A DNA stretch of 64,000 bases from Proteromonas lacertae (Eukaryota > Sar > Bigyra > Opalinata > Proteromonadidae): the NCBI GenBank assembly GCA_002245135.1, contig NGBS01001186.1:33154-97153 (forward strand), in the 5' to 3' direction. Of the stretch, positions 35,407 to 47,990 are shown piece after piece (positions within the stretch are counted from its first letter, which is position 1; every line of letters begins with the position of its first letter). The position numbers were made by a program, and so were the translations under genes. The notes beneath the pieces were generated by a model. It had not been told where the DNA came from. It searched no databases and was given only the letters and a program-made list of their open reading frames with translations.

Positions 35407-37473
35407 ATGCAATCTACGACAGCGCTAACTGTTGGGCAAGATTTAGTATTACCTTATATTTTTATGATTTCAATCTAGAGCCAGTTGGCTGTTAATGTGC
35501 CATATATTGTAAGTTCGTTGGTTTTATTTTATAGGTTACTTCTATCAACACGTCTGAAAGTCATTCATATGTTGTAAGGAATAAAGAAAATAACCAAGAA
35601 GGCTATCTTACTGTAATTAATTTAAGAGGGTTGGATCCAAAAGTAATCGAGAATTTTGTATATAAATTGGGATATTATTTATCGATAGAATGAAAGCTAC
35701 AAGAAGTACACTAAAGACAAAGATCATTTTGATGATCAAAACGCCATTTATTTGCAAGCATATCAAGCAATGTTTATGATAATTCCTTACCAGTTTCAAC
35801 CGCTAATATCCAAGAATTTTGATGAGTTTCAAAATAAATATCGAATTGACATTATGGAAGGAGTTGTAAACTGTTTAATCAATTTAGACGCTCAGAATAT
35901 GTGTCATGGTTCATTAAACCCAACAAATATTTCAGTTCATGAAGGAAAAGACCAAAGAACTGTAATTAAGCTGAGAAATTATGGTATTTATCAAATCAGA
36001 AATACAGCTGATTTAACCTACGAAGAATGTACATTTTTAGCTCCAGAAATCATTTTAGGTCAAGAAGTAACCAGTAAAACTGATTTATGGAGTTTAGGCT
36101 GCTTAATGTATTATTTGTCCACAGGTAGAAGATTATTCCACGCAGCAAATATCAGAACCTTAGTGAACAAGATAATTAAAGCAGATTATACAATATCTTG
36201 TTATGAATGTAATGAAAAAGAGAAATCGTTAATCAGAAAATTGGTAAAAAGAGAAAAAGAAATGGATGTACGTGAGGTAAAGAACTTTGTAGAAAAAATG
36301 AAAGATGAGAAATTTGAACCAGATAGTGATGATATTACACTTGAATACTTACGTCAAATGGCTGCACATAATGTTGTTATACCTGATAAAGAAAGATTAG
36401 CTGTAGTTGGTCAAACCCAAGGTTTGTTAGATGCTGTAATAAATGAGTATAACTCATTACAAAAAGATGATCCTAAAAAGACTTGGTTTTTAGGGTTAAT
36501 ATTGAATTTAGCATTTTTACCTATTTATTATGATGATATTAAAGCAAAATTAAACACCGAAGATGGAAGTAATCATCAAGCTTTATTCAGAGCATTAACA
36601 ACTCAAGGAAAACGAGCTGCAGATGATGATACTGATAAAATATGTATTGTGTTTAGTAAAATGTGCGTAAATTGTAAAGATAGAAAAGATGGTCAACCTT
36701 TGTTAATGGAATTTTGTAGGATATTACCTGCATTAACGAAACTGCAAGAATTAGAAGTTACTAGTAATAGCATCAAAGATCCATTGATGAAGTACATGGC
36801 ATCTAATTTTGAGTGGAAGAATATGGAATTCTTGAGAGAAATCAATGTAAAAGGTGATCAACTTGGTCAAGATTCAATGAAATTGTTTGCTGACACTTTA
36901 TCCACAGGAATTGGTCCTGAAAACTTGAGAACATTATACTTAGAAATGAACAATATTGGAGATAGAGGTATTTCATATTTAGTATCAAGATTGGGAAATA
37001 TTCCAAAGTTAATGGAATTGTTACTTGGTAATAATGATTTAAGTGACGAAAGTGTAAGAATGATAGGTAAAAATTTATGCAGAATGCCACATTTACAGCG
37101 ATTAACCCTTGGCTCAAATGCAAAGATAACTGATGCAGGTGTAATCTATTTATTAGATCATTTGCATTATTGTCCTTATCTTACTACTTTATTCTTAAAT
37201 GGAATGAAATTAACAGATGCTGTTGTTGATCCAATGTGTAACTACTTACAAAGTAAAAAGAATAAATATATTCAGTATTTGATAATGAATAATAACGAAT
37301 TGAGTGATGATGGAGCACAGAAGTTGGTTAATGCCATTGGAGTAACTAGAAAAGATAGTTGTTGTTCAAGATTAGCCATATTTGATCTTAATTCTAACAA
37401 AAATATTACTAATAAGGATAAGATATTAAGTATCTTTAAAACAGAAAAACCATGGTATCAATTTACAGTTTAA
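35407..37473 (+). CDS. Pseudokinase with RNI-type leucine-rich repeats
   Basis: About 650 residues, four exons (start M-Q-S-T-T-A-L-T-V). The kinase-like domain keeps SLGCLMYYLSTGRRLF and an APE equivalent (APEII). The HRD motif reads H-G-S (CHGSLNPTNIS) and DFG reads N-Y-G, so catalysis is unlikely. The second half has ribonuclease-inhibitor-type LRRs (LRTLYLEMNNIGDRGISYL, LMELLLGNNDLSDESV, LTTLFLNGMKLTDAVVD). The best guess is a scaffold or sensor, related in design to the genes at 54813 and 44790. Confidence 0.8.
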
Positions 37474-37574
37474 ATAATTGATAAACATTTCTAAACATTT
37501 ATTGAATTTTATTGCGAAATTATTTGTTGTTTGTATTACACCGTTTATATTTTAATTATTGAAACATGTTTTTC

Positions 37575-37590
37575 AAAACGACTATATTTT
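37575..37590. promoter_or_regulatory. AAACGA-TATA element before GT92
   Basis: AAAACGACTATATTTT ends eight bases before the start ATG. Confidence 0.5.
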
Positions 37591-37598
37591 AATTGGAA

Positions 37599-38858
37599 AT
37601 GGAATGTGTTATTTTCTCTATTACTGTTGTGTTTAGTGTTATATTTACGATATTTTTTGTTATTATTACTGTTTTTACTATATCTGTTAATAAAAACCAT
37701 ACTATATGCTTCCGAACAACTCAATTAACTGAAATACAACTCAAACCTGATGTTTTCGTTATTAATGGATTTTATGATTATCGAATTAATTCAGTCAGGC
37801 TGTTTATTTACAGTCCAAAACATTTTTCAAAATTAACTTGTTATCTGAAGTATAAATATGTTGTAAAGAAGTGCAAATATTATTATAAGCCATATAGAAC
37901 GTTTGATACTCCATATGGTCATTTGTTAATCAAAAATAGGAATATTAATATTTCAGAATATGTAATATTAGACAATCAAAAGATTAAAGTGAATATTGCA
38001 TCTGAAAGAGTAAATAAATATAAATTAACCGTTTGTATATGTAAAATGATCAACTTTACAGCTGTAAATCGATTTATTCAAACAATAGAAGCTTATAGAC
38101 GATTTGGAGTTGATCATTTTACAATCTATTTAACAAGTGCATCTGATGAAGTAATGAAAATAATGAAATACTATCAATCTCTAAATTTGATAGAATTGAT
38201 AATAGGAAACACAGTATTTGAATATGACAGATTTATGATAGAACATATGTATGGTCAACTAGGAAAAGGAGATGATTGTATTTATCGAAACATGAAACAA
38301 TCAAAGTCAGTGATAATAGTAGATTTAGATGAAATAATTTGGCCTGTAAAACACAATACATTGAATGAAATGATTAAATTCTATAATAATACATACAATG
38401 CATTTTCATTTCGAAGTTTCCACTTTCATACAGAAATAGTGAATAAAAATGATTTATATTATCATCATCTTCCTGATACAGATATCTTTCTATATCATGA
38501 ATATTGTATATATAAACCTGGTTATGTAATGAAGAATATATATACAAAACTTGATGTAATATATTCAATCTTTATTCATTGGGCTATAGATTATACAAAA
38601 GATTATAAGGAATTGACTGTTCCTTATAATATAGCCTATATTCGACATACAAGAAGATTACAGTTTGTAAAAGATGATTATTGTGAATCAAATTGGGAAA
38701 TGATGAAAATAGATAAACGAGAAAATGAAATAAATAATGCAGTAATTAAGATAAGAAAAATACTGAATATCAAGCCTCCTACAACAATACAACCAATTGT
38801 ATTGAAGAATACAGTAAAACATGTAAATAGAAAGCAAAAAATTCATTATTATAAATAA
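37599..38858 (+). CDS. Glycosyltransferase family 92 (DUF23) membrane protein
   Basis: Type II membrane glycosyltransferase; GT92 members add galactose to N-glycan cores in animals, but the acceptor here is unknown. One exon, 419 residues from ATG 37599. An N-terminal hydrophobic anchor (IFSITVVFSVIFTIFFVII) precedes the GT92 core: LTVCICKMINFTAVNRFIQT, YRRFGVDHFTIYL, DDCIYRNMKQSKSVIIVDLD, DEIIWP and FRSFHFHTE. DLDE is the likely metal-binding acidic motif. It is intronless, unusual for this window. Confidence 0.85.
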   Translation: MECVIFSITVVFSVIFTIFFVIITVFTISVNKNHTICFRTTQLTEIQLKPDVFVINGFYDYRINSVRLFIYSPKHFSKLTCYLKYKYVVKKCKYYYKPYRTFDTPYGHLLIKNRNINISEYVILDNQKIKVNIASERVNKYKLTVCICKMINFTAVNRFIQTIEAYRRFGVDHFTIYLTSASDEVMKIMKYYQSLNLIELIIGNTVFEYDRFMIEHMYGQLGKGDDCIYRNMKQSKSVIIVDLDEIIWPVKHNTLNEMIKFYNNTYNAFSFRSFHFHTEIVNKNDLYYHHLPDTDIFLYHEYCIYKPGYVMKNIYTKLDVIYSIFIHWAIDYTKDYKELTVPYNIAYIRHTRRLQFVKDDYCESNWEMMKIDKRENEINNAVIKIRKILNIKPPTTIQPIVLKNTVKHVNRKQKIHYYK

Positions 38859-38907
38859 TCGATAATTTAATTTTTTTATTTATTTCTTATAAATTATATT
38901 TACTTAA

Positions 38908-39838
38908 TCAACTATCTCTCTCTTTAATAGTTATTTTTCTACCTTTTTCAATTCCCAAAGATTTAGCAAATTCATTCAATCTATTTTTTTCTTTTTCTTC
39001 ATTCTCTTTTGCTTCTTTTATTAAATCAAGTTGTCTTTGAGTTTTCTTTTCTTTTTGTTGTTTCATTTTCTGTTTCAGAGAGGAAAAATCAACATCTCCT
39101 TCATTACCCAATATAAAGTTATCTGATAATTCAACCAAACCTTCTTTATTTTCATATTCTTTCCTCATTTTGTTGGATAATTTTTTCTTTTCTACATGTT
39201 TTTCATGACCAGCTGCAGGAGGTGGAACAAGTTCATCTAATGTCTATAATAAAAAAATATAGATAGATAGTTATACATTCTTCAAACTTGATTCATATTG
39301 TTTTGCCAGTTTTTTCTCTCTTTCAATTTCTCTTTCTTTCTTTAATTCTTTATCATAATCATCTTCACTTGGTTTTATATCTATAATTCTAGAGTTGTCC
39401 TTACTACTATCATATGGCTATTGTTATACATTCATAAATACATCATATATACAGTGTTTGTTAATTTAGTAACGAGGTCTTGAAGTCTTGAAATTTCTAA
39501 TTTTTCATCATCTGTCATTCTGGTCGTGAATTCCCATATATAATCTGTTCTTTTTACTTTTTCAATTTCCTATACAAATAATATTCAGTATTCTAATACA
39601 AAATCAGAAAAACCATTGTAATATTCATTGGGAAGTTTTTTATGATTCCATTCACTTTTAAATTCTTTAAAATACTTCCCTAATTGACTAATTTCCTCGT
39701 GCAGAGCATATTTATTGCTAATACAGTAATATTATCACAAACATACTATTTTCGGAATAACCATATTCTAAATTCTAAAAAATGTGTATAAAAATGAGTA
39801 TATTTTATTTTATGTATCTTATGTGGATTAGATGGCAT
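38908..39838 (-). CDS. Conserved-looking coiled-coil protein, unknown
   Basis: About 260 residues in five exons, starting M-P-S-N-P-H-K. I do not recognise the family. Seen: NKYALHEEISQLGKYFKEF, YIWEFTTRMTDDEKLEIS, DNSRIIDIKPSEDDYD, KKLAKQYESSL, KEYENKEGLVELSDNFILG, then a Lys/Glu/Gln-rich coiled coil and a basic tail (KGRKITIKERDS). The ordered blocks suggest a conserved nuclear or ribosome/spliceosome-associated protein, a guess. It shares a 69-base divergent promoter with the next gene. Confidence 0.65.
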
Positions 39839-39907
39839 GAAAAATGATGAAAATAATTATTGAAAACTTGAGGAGAATCAAATCTATATTATATATTATT
39901 GTTCATT

Positions 39908-40264
39908 ATGAACAAGGTTAACAAAATTATTTATATATTAATCATTTTTTTGGTATCTATATACTTTTACTATCATTTAGGTTAATGTAATTAATAATAC
40001 ATATGCAATTAGACATGTTCCAAGTATTTTTATGTTTATATTATTATAAAAATAGGACCTAATGAACAAAAAACTGGAGAATTAATGATGCACAGATTTA
40101 AAATGATATTATTGCTTTTATTTATTCCAATGTTTCTAGCAGGTATTTTCATTTTAATTCGTGATCCCAACACCCCTGTTGTTGTTAGACTTATGTGGAA
40201 AAGGTTTAGGAAATGGTTTAAACGAAATATACTCAGAAATAAAAGTCATTCTCATAAAAAGTAA
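39908..40264 (+). CDS. Small two-span membrane protein
   Basis: Two exons give 93 residues. An N-terminal helix (IIYILIIFLVSIYFYY) is followed by a short polar loop, a second helix (MILLLLFIPMFLAGIFIL) and a strongly basic tail (KRFRKWFKRNILRNKSHSHKK). The intron starts GTTAATG rather than GTAT. Positive-inside reasoning puts both ends in the cytosol. No family recognised. Confidence 0.55.
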
Positions 40265-40397
40265 TGTAATTATGTATGTATATGTTATATTTCTATTAAT
40301 ATTATCTTTAAAAAAAAAAACATATTATACAGAAAATAGCAACATCTTTTAAATATTCATCTAAAAATTCAGTGTAATTGTTGATTATTAATATATT

Positions 40398-41865
40398 TTA
40401 TGCTTTATTAGCATCAGCTTCTGGTGCTGGTGGTATTTTTTTACCTTCCTTTTTAGCTAAAGCTCTTTGTTGTCTTTCAGCTTGATAATTCACTTTCTTA
40501 TCTTTCACAAATGGAATAAATGTAGTTCCACCCATATAAGGCACTAATTTCTCAGGAACAGTAACACCTTCAGGAGTTTGATAATTCTCCAATACTGCAC
40601 AAATTGTTCTGGTTAAAGCACATAATGTTGAATTTAGCATATGAACATACTTCTTCTCTTTATCATCTACCTTCTTTCTACCTAATCGAATATTAGTAGC
40701 ACGACTTTGATAATCTAAGCAGTTAGAACAACTGACTAACTCTCTATATTCACCATATCCTGGATACCAACCTTCTAAATCATATTTCTTTGAAGCTGCA
40801 TTATTCAATGCACCAGATACAATAGCTACAACTCTATAAGGAATACCTAATGATTCATAAAACTCTTTTGATACTTGAATCATAGCATCATGCATTTCCC
40901 ATGACTTTTCAGGTGAACAAATAACAAATTGTTCAATTTTATCGAATTGATGTACTCTAAATATACCCCATGTATCTTTACCATGAGCACCAGCTTCTTT
41001 TCTGAAACATGTACTAAATCCAGCATATTTAATAGGTAATTGATTCTCTTCTAACCATTCATTCATATGGAAAGCACAAAGTGGTTGTTCACTAGTTGCT
41101 ATTAAGTATTTTTCATCTCCTTCTTCGCCAGTTACATGGTATAATTCTTCATCAAATTGTTCTAATTCTGCTACGCCACTCATTACATCTTTATTCATAA
41201 AGAATGGTGGGATTACTGGTGAATAACCTCTTTCCATTAAGAAATGCATACCATAAGATACTAATGCTTGATTTAATAACACGGCATAATCTCTTAAGAA
41301 ATAAGCACGATGACCTGCAACATTGACACCTTTTTCTGGTTCATATCCATTGATCATATGTAATAACTCGTGATGGTGAAGTAATTTACCTTCTGGATTT
41401 GGTTTACATTCACCCCAACTAGCTACTGTTACATTGTTTACTTCATCTTTGAATATTGGTACTGAATCGTGGATTAAATTTCCGATTTTGTTTAATTCTT
41501 TATCTCTCTTTTCAGCAAGTTCATCACATTTCTTTTGTTGCTCAATGATTTGTTCACTGACTTTGTTGACTTCTTCTCTTTCAGCATCACATGGTTCACC
41601 TTTCTTCTTCTTTTCACCAATCTAATTACACAATAAATCTTATATCTATACAGCTTTGCTTTTTACACGTTTTTCTGCATTTAATTTATCAAGTTGAAAC
41701 ATTGCTTCTCTCCATTGCTATACATTAATTGATAAAATATACTTTATCTAAATCCATTACAACATCAACTTGTTCAACGCTTGCAAATCTTCTTCTTTGA
41801 GATTCTCTTACAAGGTCTGGATTTCCACCTTTCTCAGGTCGTAATAAGTTTATATCGATTGGCAT
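40398..41865 (-). CDS. SERS: Seryl-tRNA synthetase, cytosolic type
   Basis: Charges tRNA-Ser with serine (and starts selenocysteyl-tRNA synthesis on tRNA-Sec, relevant to the SECIS candidate at 59440). Three exons, about 470 residues. N-terminal MPIDINLLRPEKGGNPDLVRESQ and a coiled-coil tRNA-binding arm. Class II core: GHRAYFLRDYAVLLNQAL (motif 1), CFRKEAGAHGKDTWGIFRVHQF (motif 2) and LNSTLCALTRTICAVLENYQ (motif 3). The eukaryotic tail ends in basic residues. An AAACGA element lies just upstream (41890-41906). Confidence 0.96.
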
Positions 41866-41889
41866 ATTGAAAATGCAGAATTGAATTAC

Positions 41890-41906
41890 GAAACGAATAT
41901 ATTTTT
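41890..41906. promoter_or_regulatory. AAACGA-TATA element before SerRS
   Basis: GAAACGAATATATTTTT lies 24 bases upstream of the SerRS start. Confidence 0.5.
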
Positions 41907-41952
41907 TAAATATTTTGGAAATAAATAATTTCACACAGAAAAATAAAAATAA

Positions 41953-43490
41953 TTATGTAACATATTTATATATTATACGAATTAAACATCCAACTGATAA
42001 TAATCTCGAAAAAAACATAATTAAATCTGTTTCATTTCTAGAGAATACTTCTTCAACATAGGATGATATTAATGTATCTCCATCTGTTCCAGGTATTAAT
42101 AATGAATTTAACAATATTATAGATAATGAAGACTGTAAAATATAAATCAAAAAATATGATAGATAAAGTGGAAACTATGAAAACATAAATAAAAATATAT
42201 AATACAATGTAAGAGAAAGGAAGTAATCTAATAAACCATCTAGGAATATAATTTGACACAATAATGTCATTTAAATATTCATCATCACATATTCTATTAA
42301 ATGATAGTTTATCAATTGTAAATGAACAGATCATAGAATTGCTCTTCAACATTGGATGATATAAATACTCTGAATTGTATGATGAATTGTAAAATATTCC
42401 TTTATACTTTAACAATTGTAATGTTGAAATACAATGCTATTATTAGAAGAAGAAAAAATATATATATATTAATACTGATTTTTGTATATTTATTGAATTA
42501 ATCAAACATATTTGATTTGATTTTGGGTTTGTACAACAACTTGAACTATGTAATTCATCTGCTTTAATTGTATGATTTGATACTATTAATGCATAATATG
42601 AATTAATATAATAATCATCAAACACATATTGTCTATTATTTTGTGAAAATTTAATCTCACTTTTTACACTCTTTATCCAATCATTTGAATTGAGTATATT
42701 ATGGTTATTGAATTTTGTAATAACATTTCCTATCATCATCTGTGATCCAATATCATTAGATGGTGTAGAAATAATCACTGCGCCATCAGATGTTTTATAG
42801 ATTGGTGATATAAAATATGAAAAATAAAACAAACACAATGTACTTATACAACATTCTATTATATTACCAATTATTCCACCACTACATATTTGTCTATGAT
42901 ATTTTGATAGTTTAAATGATATAGAACTATTCATTATAATATATATATATATATATATATACAAACCAATAACTCCATAGTAAGAGAATAATGAAATACC
43001 TAATATTGTTACATGATATATTACTCCGAAAATGTAATGACTTAATTCATGTATTATCATTGAAATAATGTAACTTATAAACAATAACAATATTTGAGAT
43101 AAAGGAAGAGATGTTGAACTTATAACAACTGGGGAAAATGTGGATACTCTAAAGATTTAGAATTATCATCAAAATATACTTATTTTCTAATGTATAATAG
43201 ACTAATAACGAATTAATAACAATTGAAACACACACAAATAGTATAGGAGAACAATACAAAAATGTCCGAAGATATTTGAAGTTCAGTTGCTTTGTCTTAT
43301 AATTCAATATCCTGTTGAATAATATTGTACGAATTTCTATCTTAATCTACAAAATATTATATATTTACATACCCAACTAAAATTAAACGAGAAATACTTA
43401 TTTAAATGGTATTTCCTTGTTAAAATATATATAAAAACAAAGATAATGGTAATTAATAGTAAATATATCACATAAAACCAGATAAAATTC
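41953..43490 (-). CDS. Site-2 protease (M50, MBTPS2-like)
   Basis: Intramembrane zinc metalloprotease that cleaves regulatory proteins such as SREBP or ATF6 within the membrane. Begins M-N-F-I-W-F-Y-V-I-Y with an N-terminal span. The zinc motif HELSH lies inside a hydrophobic helix (SYIISMIIHELSHYIFGV), followed by CSGGIIGNIIEC. A PDZ-like segment has a Cys-rich animal-type stretch (SSSCCTNPKSNQICLI). The C-terminal motif PGTDGDTL supplies the third zinc ligand Asp, where the usual form is LDG. Several introns, one a long TA repeat. A soluble substrate is not identifiable here. Confidence 0.88.
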
Positions 43491-43549
43491 ATTCTATTAA
43501 AATCTAATTTGATATATTGTAACGGATATTATTTTAAAGTTGATGAATA

Positions 43550-44597
43550 ATGTCTGTACACTCTCTTTTAATTAAAATTACTGATACAATTGAACAAGGA
43601 AAGAGAATCATCCCTCTAAATAAAGCTGAAGCAATAAACCTCTTCAATATAGCAATAGATTCCTTAAATGACCTTAAAAAACGTAGAATAAATATAAAAT
43701 AATATTAAATAGGTGAGCAAGATAGTTATGTTAATCAAAGAATAGAAATGTTGTTAATAAGCGTAAATGAAGCAAAGTGTTATGCTAATGAATATAGTAT
43801 AATATTAAGGCATAGTGTTGTATATCATAATAGAACCAATAGCGGTACAACAAAGAGTACCAGTTTATTATCCACCAAAACCTATAGAAAACCGACATGT
43901 AAATCCTCCTACATATAATATACAATCTAATTCATATCAAAAAGATGAAAATGATATAATTAAAGACAAATTCAATAAAATACAAAATTATATAAATTTA
44001 GCCAATTCCATAATAAAAACAGATTCATTCCAAGCAAAACTATTATTATCAAAAGCACAAAAGCTAGTAGATGAAGTATCAATAGAATCATTAAATCCAG
44101 TTAGAAATAATGTATTATCTACATATGTTGATTTAATAAAGAAATTAAATAATCAACTTCCAAAAACTCCTCCATCAAAACATAGCATAAACACTATACA
44201 TCCATCATTGCAACCTCCACTATCACTACCATTTTCACAACAACAGAATATGAATAGTATAAATATAAATGAGTATAATAGAATGTTATATCAACAAGCG
44301 AATAATCATATTGAATTAGGAGATAAATATGTAATAAATTTACCTATAGAAGCGAAAAGAGAGTATGAAAGTGCATTAGAACTATTGCAGAATATTCAAA
44401 ATAATAACTTCAATGATATAGAATTAAAATCCCAAGTGAGTATAAGAATTACTGTAGTTATGGATAAATTAAATATATTAATAAAGCTGTTAGATGTAGA
44501 AAAAGTGAAAAATAATAATAATAATATAAATCCTCTAAAACCAAGTAATACAAATGGATTTCAATCTGTGAGTAATAGAGTAATGCAGACTATATAA
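43550..44597 (+). CDS. MIT-domain-like protein 1
   Basis: About 325 residues in three exons. It starts M-S-V-H-S-L-L-I-K-I, echoing the M-S-V-N-[TL]-L-F start of the VPS4 gene and the gene at 46719. Three helical units look like MIT three-helix bundles (KAEAINLFNIAIDSLNDLK; ANSIIKTDSFQAKLLLSKAQ; ANNHIELGDKYVINLPIEAK and YESALELLQN), separated by Pro/Gln-rich linkers. MIT domains bind tails of ESCRT-III proteins. No catalytic domain is present. It diverges from the site-2 protease with AACGGATATT in the gap. Confidence 0.65.
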
Positions 44598-44789
44598 TAC
44601 ACAACATTTAAAATTATTAATTTAGATTTTATATATATTTACTTTCTTTTTAAGTATTATAAGAATTTATGTAGATTATGTTTATTATAGCACTATATAT
44701 GAGGGAAAAAATGATAATTACACTTTTCATGTTGGTTTTATGTCAAAATTGTGAAAATGGGTTAATCAAAAATTTGAAACACCCAAATA

Positions 44790-46555
44790 TGTTTTTTTTA
44801 ATTTTTTCGTTGATAATGTCTTACTCCCATTATTTCCATATGATATAAATGTATTCAAGTTAAAATGTGTGTTATAGATAAAAGATCAAGTAGAAAAGAG
44901 TGATAATGAAGTAAATTTAGTGATTGAAGATAAAAATGATATTAAAATGTTGAAAATCTTGAATATTAGCGAGATAAAACAAAAGAAAATATTAAAATTA
45001 CATGAAAATAACTCGTTGTTGTTAGATTGTGGTTTACCCTTCATCCTCCATTCTAAATTTTTCATATCCACAACTATGGTGAGATTATGATATATGAAAG
45101 AGAATATTATCAGAAGGTGGTATTTGTAGTGTAATAAGTTCAGTATGTTATATATTGATGATATTGAGTGAATATGATGTCGTTGTTAGTAATTTGAAGA
45201 GTAGTAACATTGTATATGAAAGAGATGGTAATGTAAAGATATGTGATTTAAACCTAAATGCATTAAGAAAAGAAGAAGAAATGAGAATATATGACATATG
45301 CTTTAAAAGTCCTGAAGAGTTGAATGGGTTAGAATGTGATGAAAGAAGTGTGATTTGGTCAATAGGATGTATATTATATGAAATGATAAACAAGAAATTA
45401 CCATTCAATGAAGATAATGATATGAATAAAACTAAAGAGAATATTATGAGCTGTAAATAAAGTTTAGATTAGAATGTGATGATATGATGAAAGAGATGAT
45501 AGAGAGAATGTTAAAAGTGAAGAGTTTTGATAGAATGAGTTTAAAAGAGTTGGAAAAAAAATTATAAAAGTGAGTGAAATTAAAAGAGATCTAACGATGT
45601 GTAAAGAACGAACAGAAATGTTATTCAATAATTATACACTTCCATCATTGTATCCATTTTCTCATTACCTTCAAAGTGATAAATGGGAAGAAATGAGAGA
45701 TGATTTGATAAAATTCTACAATCAGAAATATAATGAAAGAATACTATCACTATTATTGATGATGAAATTATACAAAAGAGATTATGATATGCATAATAGA
45801 ATCAAATTTCATATTCATCATAAATGTAGATTTAACGGATAAAGTTATTTAGATGAGGAGATGTTTAATATTTATTTAGATGGAGAAAGTATCATAATTG
45901 ATAGAATTAGATGTTGTGTCTATGATATATCTTGTTTCTGTATGTGTGTAGAAGGTATGAATTATATCTTCAGAATATTGAAAATGATGAATCCAACACA
46001 ACTGTCATTTAGTATTTTATTAATAGTAACATTTTGAATAGGAGGAAGCTTTAATCATTTGACTATTCCAAACAGATATCAACCATTATTTGGATCATCA
46101 TTTGCTCAATTATCCAATCTACAAGAATTATATTTACATTCATGTAATCTTACCTGTTATTTTATTGAATCATTTGTTAAATCAATTCCTTTCATGAAAT
46201 TGAAATAGACAATCCACTTGGTCCAAAAGGCTTCAAATTGTTTCTTCCTTATTTACATTTGTTAAATAACAAAGACAATGAAATGGATCTTGATAGTATG
46301 AATTTAGATGATGAATCGATGATATTATTATCAGAAGAATTATATAAATATCTAAATCTAAAGAAGATAAATATAACATTGAATAAAGATATTCATTCAA
46401 AAGGATTAACAGCTATTTCATCTAAATTTCCAATTTCCCAAATAGAATGTGATATTGAAGGATATAGAAAAATATTTTCCGAAATGTGTTTATTGTATCA
46501 GCAAATACGTGTATATATGGTGAAAATCTGGAACAATTTAGATTTAATGTTTTAA
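44790..46555 (+). pseudogene. Broken pseudokinase-LRR paralogue
   Basis: A damaged copy of the gene at 54813. The region matching its first exon (FVDN, then an intron before IKDQVEKSDNEV) has no ATG in frame. The part after 45060 is shortened and frame-shifted. The kinase-like block (YDVVVSNLKSSNIVYERDG, ICDLNLN, SPEELNGL) ends at 45460 and resumes one base out of frame. One intron near 46200 has lost its donor. LRR fragments (LSNLQELYLHSCNLT, DDESMILLSEELY) persist to 46555. Several independent lesions make it a pseudogene rather than a misread gene. Confidence 0.75.
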
Positions 46556-46718
46556 TTGAAAAATGTTATAAAAACATGATCTGAGTTTTTGACAATCCTG
46601 TAAAAAGTATTTGGCTTGTTTTTTTAAATTCTCAATAAATATTACATATATAATTATATATCTATTATAAATACACACATTGCATTAATAACATTCTGAT
46701 ATCAGATTATAAAGCAAG

Positions 46719-47903
46719 ATGTCTGTTAATCTCCTTTTTAATCAGATGCAAAGTCTTACAGCTAGTGCAGACCATAATTTACAAATCAATAGATCCCAAC
46801 AAGCCAAACAAGAATATGTAGCAGCTTTAAATATCGTTAATTCTATAAAATGTATAGTATAGTGTGTCTAATATCATTTATAGCTTCAGGAAATATAACC
46901 TATAAAAATCTAATGCCTTCAGTAGAAGATCATATACAAAAACAAATTAAGTTGTGTGATTTTACTAATCAGCCTTCTCGCCCATACACACCTCCTTATA
47001 CCCAAAATAATTCATTTCCTGTACTTCCACCACCACCACCACCGCCACATACTCTCCCCTCTCCTCCTCCCCCTACAGGTAAAAATTTAGATGATATTTG
47101 GAATAAAGGAATAAAATATATGAATAATGGCACAAAAGACTTAGAAGATAATGCAATAGCAGTTGGTATTGAAAGCTTAAAAATTGCAAAAGAATGTTTT
47201 GAGCAACTGAAATGCTATTCAGCTTACTCTAAATCATTTGAATATATTGCAACTATTGATCGAATATTACAGAAATATGATTTTACAGAGATCACAGATA
47301 AAATGAGAACAACATCAGGAAAAGGTGACGAATACTTTAAACTCCACGAATATAAATTTGCTAAGATAGAATATGAAAAATGTCTTGATTATTATAGGGA
47401 AATTGAGGCTAATTGTATAATGTTATCTATCAGTTGTTTTTTTATAATAGCATCAAAAATGCAAAAGTATTTATATGAAGATATGAAGAACATATATAAC
47501 AAAGTAACAAAAAACTTAAAAATATGTATTTCTAAATGTATATAAATTAATGATTATTATTTTTGTTAGATAAACCAGAGAATTCTTGTCTTCCACCACA
47601 ATCGCCTGTTATTTCTCATTTCCATCATTTTAATGTTGTTTCTGCGCAAGAATGGAAGAATTTGGATGAATATTTTGCTGAATTAGAGAATTGTTTCTTA
47701 TATAGGAATAAGAAAAGAGCTTTGGAGTGTTTAGAAATTCTTCAAACCAAAATATACAAATTATCTAATAGTATATTACATATGAATTTAGCTATGAATA
47801 TTTTCTAGAAAAATTAACTGAAGATGAAAGAAAAAGATTAAATGTATATAACGACTGTTTTAAGGCTAAAGAAAACAAATATAATATCGAATATAACTAT
47901 TAA
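46719..47903 (+). CDS. MIT-domain-like protein 2
   Basis: Begins M-S-V-N-L-L-F-N-Q-M-Q-S-L-T-A-S-A-D-H, clearly related to the VPS4 N-terminal MIT helix ([20 protein letters not shown]), with the following helix QQAKQEYVAALNIVNSIK. A Pro-rich linker (LPPPPPPPHTLPSP) leads to further helical units (KGDEYFKLHEYKFAKIEYE; FAELENCFLYRNKKRALECL). About six short exons, ending YNIEYNY. No AAA domain, so not a second VPS4. Probably an adaptor for ESCRT-III tails, by inference. Confidence 0.65.
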
Positions 47904-47950
47904 TTGTACATATATATCTTATTTTTCTTGTTTTAATAATTTCAAAAATT

Positions 47951-47963
47951 ATAGTCGTTTCGT
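47951..47963. promoter_or_regulatory. AAACGA-type element (reverse orientation) before MIT gene 3
   Basis: ATAGTCGTTTCG, the same core as the other sites in inverse orientation, 28 bases before the start. Confidence 0.4.
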
Positions 47964-47990
47964 TTATCGTTTTTTATTTTTGTTAAAATA

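Noticed and set aside
42443-42990. Tandem TA tracts read as YIYIYI peptides
   Set aside because: They are introns; splicing at GTAT/TAG restores conserved protein on both sides.
46719-47903. A second VPS4 gene
   Set aside because: Only the N-terminal MIT-like part is similar; no Walker A or B motifs are present.
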